Below, piece by piece: positions 33,136 through 35,545 of a stretch of 35,545 nucleotides of DNA. The notes under the pieces are model-generated. The model saw only the letters and a program-made list of their open reading frames with translations. It was not told where the DNA came from and searched no databases. The translations under genes were made by a program, and so were the position numbers. Source of the DNA: UBA1151 sp963579925 (GTDB lineage Bacteria; Chloroflexota; Dehalococcoidia; Lucifugimonadales; Lucifugimonadaceae); the NCBI GenBank assembly GCA_963579925.1, contig CAUZJA010000005.1:1-35545 (forward strand), in the 5' to 3' direction. Each line of letters opens with the position of its first letter. Positions within the stretch are counted from its first letter, which is position 1.

Positions 33136-33918
33136 TTACCCGTTGAGCTCGTGCAGCAAGCGGAGTCCGGTTAGAGTTAGATCCTCATCCACGGCAGTAA
33201 ATAGCTCGGTCTGATCTGCGATCACTCTCGCAAGGCCGCCGGTCGCGATGACGTTGACGTCTGCAGGGTCAGGATCAGCGAGTTCGGCAACGAATCGCCG
33301 GATCATTCCTTCTACCAGGCCTACGTAGCCGAATACGAGTCCAGACTGAAGCGCCTCGACATTGTTGCGGCCAATCGCACGCTCTGGAGCTTGCAGCTCT
33401 ACTCGCCTCAGTTGTGAAGCTGCGTGATACAGCGCATCGGCTGCCACGGTTACGCCGGGGGCCAGCGCACCGCCAAGGTACTCGGCTTTTGCGGTAATTC
33501 CGTCAAACACTGTGGCAGTTCCGAAGTCGACGACTACACAGGGCGCTCCGTAAATATGAAATGCTGCCACTGCGTCGACTATGCGGTCAGTCCCAACGTC
33601 CTGCGGGCGGTCGTAGCCGATCTTAAGCCCGGTCTTGGTGCCAGGGCCAACGACCATCACATCCGCATCAGACAACCGGGCGAGAGCCCCTCTGACCATC
33701 GCCGTGACTGGAGGAACTACGCTACACATTGCCACCGCGTTGATCTTTTCTTTGTCGATGCCTGATGACTTCAGGAGACCATCGAAGAGCAGATAGTGCT
33801 CGTCGTCTGTTCGCCGCGATTCCGTTGAAACACGCCACGTTGCGGCGAGATTATCGCCGTCGAACGCGCCTAGAGTGATATTTGAGTTGCCGACATCAAC
33901 GGCCAAGAGGTAAGTCAA
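33136..33918 (-). CDS. coaX: Type III pantothenate kinase
   Basis: A 260-residue ASKHA-fold kinase phosphorylating pantothenate, the first step of CoA synthesis. Signature motifs are A-V-D-V-G-N-S-N-I-T-L-G (6-17), G-T-D-R-I-V-D-A (about 109-116) and V-D-F-G-T-A-T-V-F-D (about 130-139). It starts at a TTG (33918-33916) with no Shine-Dalgarno; a perfect TATAAT ends nine bases upstream, so the message probably begins two or three bases before the start codon. It is followed immediately by coaBC, a functional pairing, and preceded by the NAD(P)HX repair gene. Confidence 0.96.
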   Translation of the reverse strand: MTYLLAVDVGNSNITLGAFDGDNLAATWRVSTESRRTDDEHYLLFDGLLKSSGIDKEKINAVAMCSVVPPVTAMVRGALARLSDADVMVVGPGTKTGLKIGYDRPQDVGTDRIVDAVAAFHIYGAPCVVVDFGTATVFDGITAKAEYLGGALAPGVTVAADALYHAASQLRRVELQAPERAIGRNNVEALQSGLVFGYVGLVEGMIRRFVAELADPDPADVNVIATGGLARVIADQTELFTAVDEDLTLTGLRLLHELNG

Positions 33919-33927
33919 AGTGCGTCG

Positions 33928-33933
33928 ATTATA
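33928..33933 (-). promoter_or_regulatory. TATAAT -10 element just upstream of coaX (near-leaderless transcript)
   Basis: A perfect TATAAT on the leftward strand ends nine bases before the coaX TTG. The expected transcription start would be within about three bases of the start codon. The hexamer 17 bases further upstream (TCTGAG) is a poor -35. Confidence 0.45.
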
Positions 33934-33971
33934 TCAACGTAAGGAGCGCGCTCAGATATGGAGGCGTCGGA

Positions 33972-35498
33972 TTAGCTGAGATGAAGGTTGGCTTCAGAGA
34001 TCATCTGCATCACATCTGAGGCAAGCATAGAGTCTGGACCCAACTCAGTCCGGATCAACTCTCCAGCGAGGGCATGCAGGTAGACGCCGGCAGACGCGGC
34101 ATCAAACGGATCTGCGCCGCGTCCCAGAATTCCTGTAATCATCCCAGCAAGCACGTCGCCAGTCCCGGCCGTGGCCAAACCACTATTGGCGAAGGGGGAG
34201 ATTCTCGTCTCGCCGCTCGGATCAGCGACAACAGTGCAAGCGCCTTTTAGGACGATTACCTTCTTCCACTCTGCAGAGAACCGTTGGGCGTAGCCAATCC
34301 TGTCTTCATGAGTCTCTGGAATACTCATCCCGGTCAGTCTGGAGAACTCGCCGGGGTGCGGTGTGATGATCGTTCGGTCAGGGACTGCCTCATGCCAGTT
34401 TGGAATTCTCGCGAGCAGATTGAGACCATCAGCATCGATGATCGTCGGAGGCAAGCGCGTCCCTGAGCCAGTGAGGATGTCGTCGAGTAGCGCTTCTGCC
34501 GCATCCGACTGCGACAGTCCCGGACCAATTAGCACCGCATGCGCTCTGCCAATCGATGTCATCAACTCATCGTGAGCTTCGCCGTCGCCCAGCGGAATGT
34601 AAATTGCGTCTGCAAATGACGGGGCGATGAGGCGGTACACGTCTTCTGGAGTTGCAAGCGTCACCAACCCTGCGCCCATACGTGCCGCAGATTCGATGGC
34701 CAATCGTGCAGCACCGACATAGTTTCGGGAGCCAGCGACGATCGTCACGCGACCATGCGAACCCTTGTTTGAAACAGCTTTCCGGGATGGCAACCACTTC
34801 GCCACCTCAGACTGGATCATGAGTGAGAGATTGCTGCCAGCATCAACTCCACGTGGAATCCCCATGTCCAAAACAGGTGCGGAACTCTGGGGTTCGACGA
34901 TTGGATTCCGAAGTAGTCCTACCTTGGGCAACCCCAATTGGTAGATCAGACTGGGAGGCAGACCGTTGGGATCCATACGCCCGGAATCGGAATTCTGACC
35001 GGTCGCGGTATCGATAGCGACGACAGGCGTATCGCCTGATGCAACGCCTCGTCTGACGTGGTCGAGTTGGCCGGAGAGGGGAGGGGAGATGTGTCGATTT
35101 TGTCCAGTTCCCAGGACCGCATCGACGATTATGGTGGAGCTTGCAGCTAGTCCCCTGATTTTATGCTGGGAAGCATCTTCCACAAATCGAACAATTGCGA
35201 CACCCGCGTCGATTGCCAGTTCGAGCTTCTCCGCAGGGCTACCCACGTTTGACATCAGGTACGCGGTGACATCTGCTCCTTCACGCTGCAGCAAACGTGC
35301 AACGACCAATCCATCGCCACCGTTGTTTCCTCGGCCAACGAGTACAAGAACTGCCTCGCCTTCAAGCGGCCCAAAGTCAGCTTCCAGTTGATTGACTACG
35401 GCTGCCCCGGCATTCTCCATGAGGTCATCAAGGCTAATCCCGGCATCAACAGCCAATGACTCCACCTGCCGCATCTGACTCGCGGTAACGATCTGCAT
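33972..35498 (-). CDS. nnrD: Bifunctional NAD(P)H-hydrate epimerase / ADP-dependent NAD(P)H-hydrate dehydratase
   Basis: A 508-residue fusion that repairs hydrated NAD(P)H. The N-terminal epimerase domain (about 1-215) shows G-R-G-N-N-G-G-D-G (55-63) and Asp126 in DAVLGTG. The usual I-D-x-P-S-G motif is I-D-T-A-T-G (162-167), and the following segment is shortened and divergent. The C-terminal dehydratase domain has GSRNYVGAARLA, TPHPGEFSRLTG and N-S-G-L-A-T-A-G-T-G-D-V-L-A-G-M, the ATP/ADP and catalytic-Asp block. AGAGG lies 13 bases before the ATG. It follows an incompletely visible gene by four bases and precedes coaX by 53. Confidence 0.95.
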   Translation of the reverse strand: MQIVTASQMRQVESLAVDAGISLDDLMENAGAAVVNQLEADFGPLEGEAVLVLVGRGNNGGDGLVVARLLQREGADVTAYLMSNVGSPAEKLELAIDAGVAIVRFVEDASQHKIRGLAASSTIIVDAVLGTGQNRHISPPLSGQLDHVRRGVASGDTPVVAIDTATGQNSDSGRMDPNGLPPSLIYQLGLPKVGLLRNPIVEPQSSAPVLDMGIPRGVDAGSNLSLMIQSEVAKWLPSRKAVSNKGSHGRVTIVAGSRNYVGAARLAIESAARMGAGLVTLATPEDVYRLIAPSFADAIYIPLGDGEAHDELMTSIGRAHAVLIGPGLSQSDAAEALLDDILTGSGTRLPPTIIDADGLNLLARIPNWHEAVPDRTIITPHPGEFSRLTGMSIPETHEDRIGYAQRFSAEWKKVIVLKGACTVVADPSGETRISPFANSGLATAGTGDVLAGMITGILGRGADPFDAASAGVYLHALAGELIRTELGPDSMLASDVMQMISEANLHLS

Positions 35499-35502
35499 GG
35501 CG

Positions 35503-35545
35503 CTAGTCAGCCTCTGCCACTACGGATGCGATGGCGAAATCTCGT
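35503..35545 (-). CDS. C-terminal end of an unidentified gene (possibly acpS)
   Basis: The last 13 codons of a leftward frame read R-D-F-A-I-A-S-V-V-A-E-A-D and stop with TAG at 35505-35503, four bases before the nnrD start. Holo-ACP synthases often end in a similar A-x-A-x-V-V strand, and acpS commonly precedes nnrD, which suggests identity; 13 residues are too few to prove it. Confidence 0.4.
   Translation of the reverse strand, partial: RDFAIASVVAEAD

Noticed and set aside
1..35545. tRNA, rRNA, CRISPR array or insertion sequence
   Set aside because: No cloverleaf with a recognisable T-loop, no regularly spaced direct repeats, and no transposase or integrase motifs were seen on either strand.

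Overview
The window looks like a chromosomal segment of a marine Chloroflexota bacterium, most likely of the SAR202 clade (Dehalococcoidia-related). This is inference. The basis is the mix of ordinary bacterial housekeeping genes with a dense set of enolase-superfamily (mandelate racemase type) paralogs, SDRs, FAD oxidoreductases, MFS carriers and a DUF3500 protein; expansion of enolase-superfamily paralogs is a reported hallmark of SAR202 genomes. Several genes appear to start at TTG or GTG. I found no tRNA, rRNA, CRISPR array, transposase or phage gene.

Left part, about 1-15100: a catabolic/transport region. Two tandem TIM-barrel sugar-phosphate isomerase/epimerase paralogs (the first cut by the window edge) run leftward. 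Diverging from them are a COG3618-like amidohydrolase and a DUF3500 protein. A leftward pair (enolase-superfamily gene, then EamA transporter) diverges from an FAD/NAD(P) oxidoreductase. A leftward five-gene string (MFS, SDR, degenerate enolase paralog, second MFS, small membrane protein) diverges from a rightward string (enolase paralog with intact catalytic residues, DAO-type FAD oxidoreductase, SDR). Dehydrogenase, lactonase-like hydrolase, dehydratase and a second dehydrogenase are the ingredients of non-phosphorylative sugar-acid oxidation, so import and oxidation of sugar acids or similar hydroxy acids is a reasonable hypothesis. The substrate cannot be read from sequence.

Middle, about 15100-21900: a NarL-type response regulator with a small kinase-like partner whose ATP-binding half is eroded. 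Then comes a leftward string of ispH, a fourth enolase paralog, a DUF192 lipoprotein and an unusually long cofactor-independent phosphoglycerate mutase. The roughly 510-base stretch between ispH and the next gene holds a good promoter, a 12-bp palindrome, two hairpins and a zinc-ribbon gene interrupted by a single amber codon.

Right part, about 21900-35545: housekeeping. Rightward: a crotonase-fold protein lacking both hydratase glutamates, prs, secA, polX and an unknown protein overlapping polX. Leftward: the tail of an unidentified gene (possibly acpS), nnrE-nnrD fusion, coaX, coaBC and valS, combining cofactor repair, coenzyme A synthesis and tRNA charging. The two blocks converge at a CTAG that supplies both stop codons.
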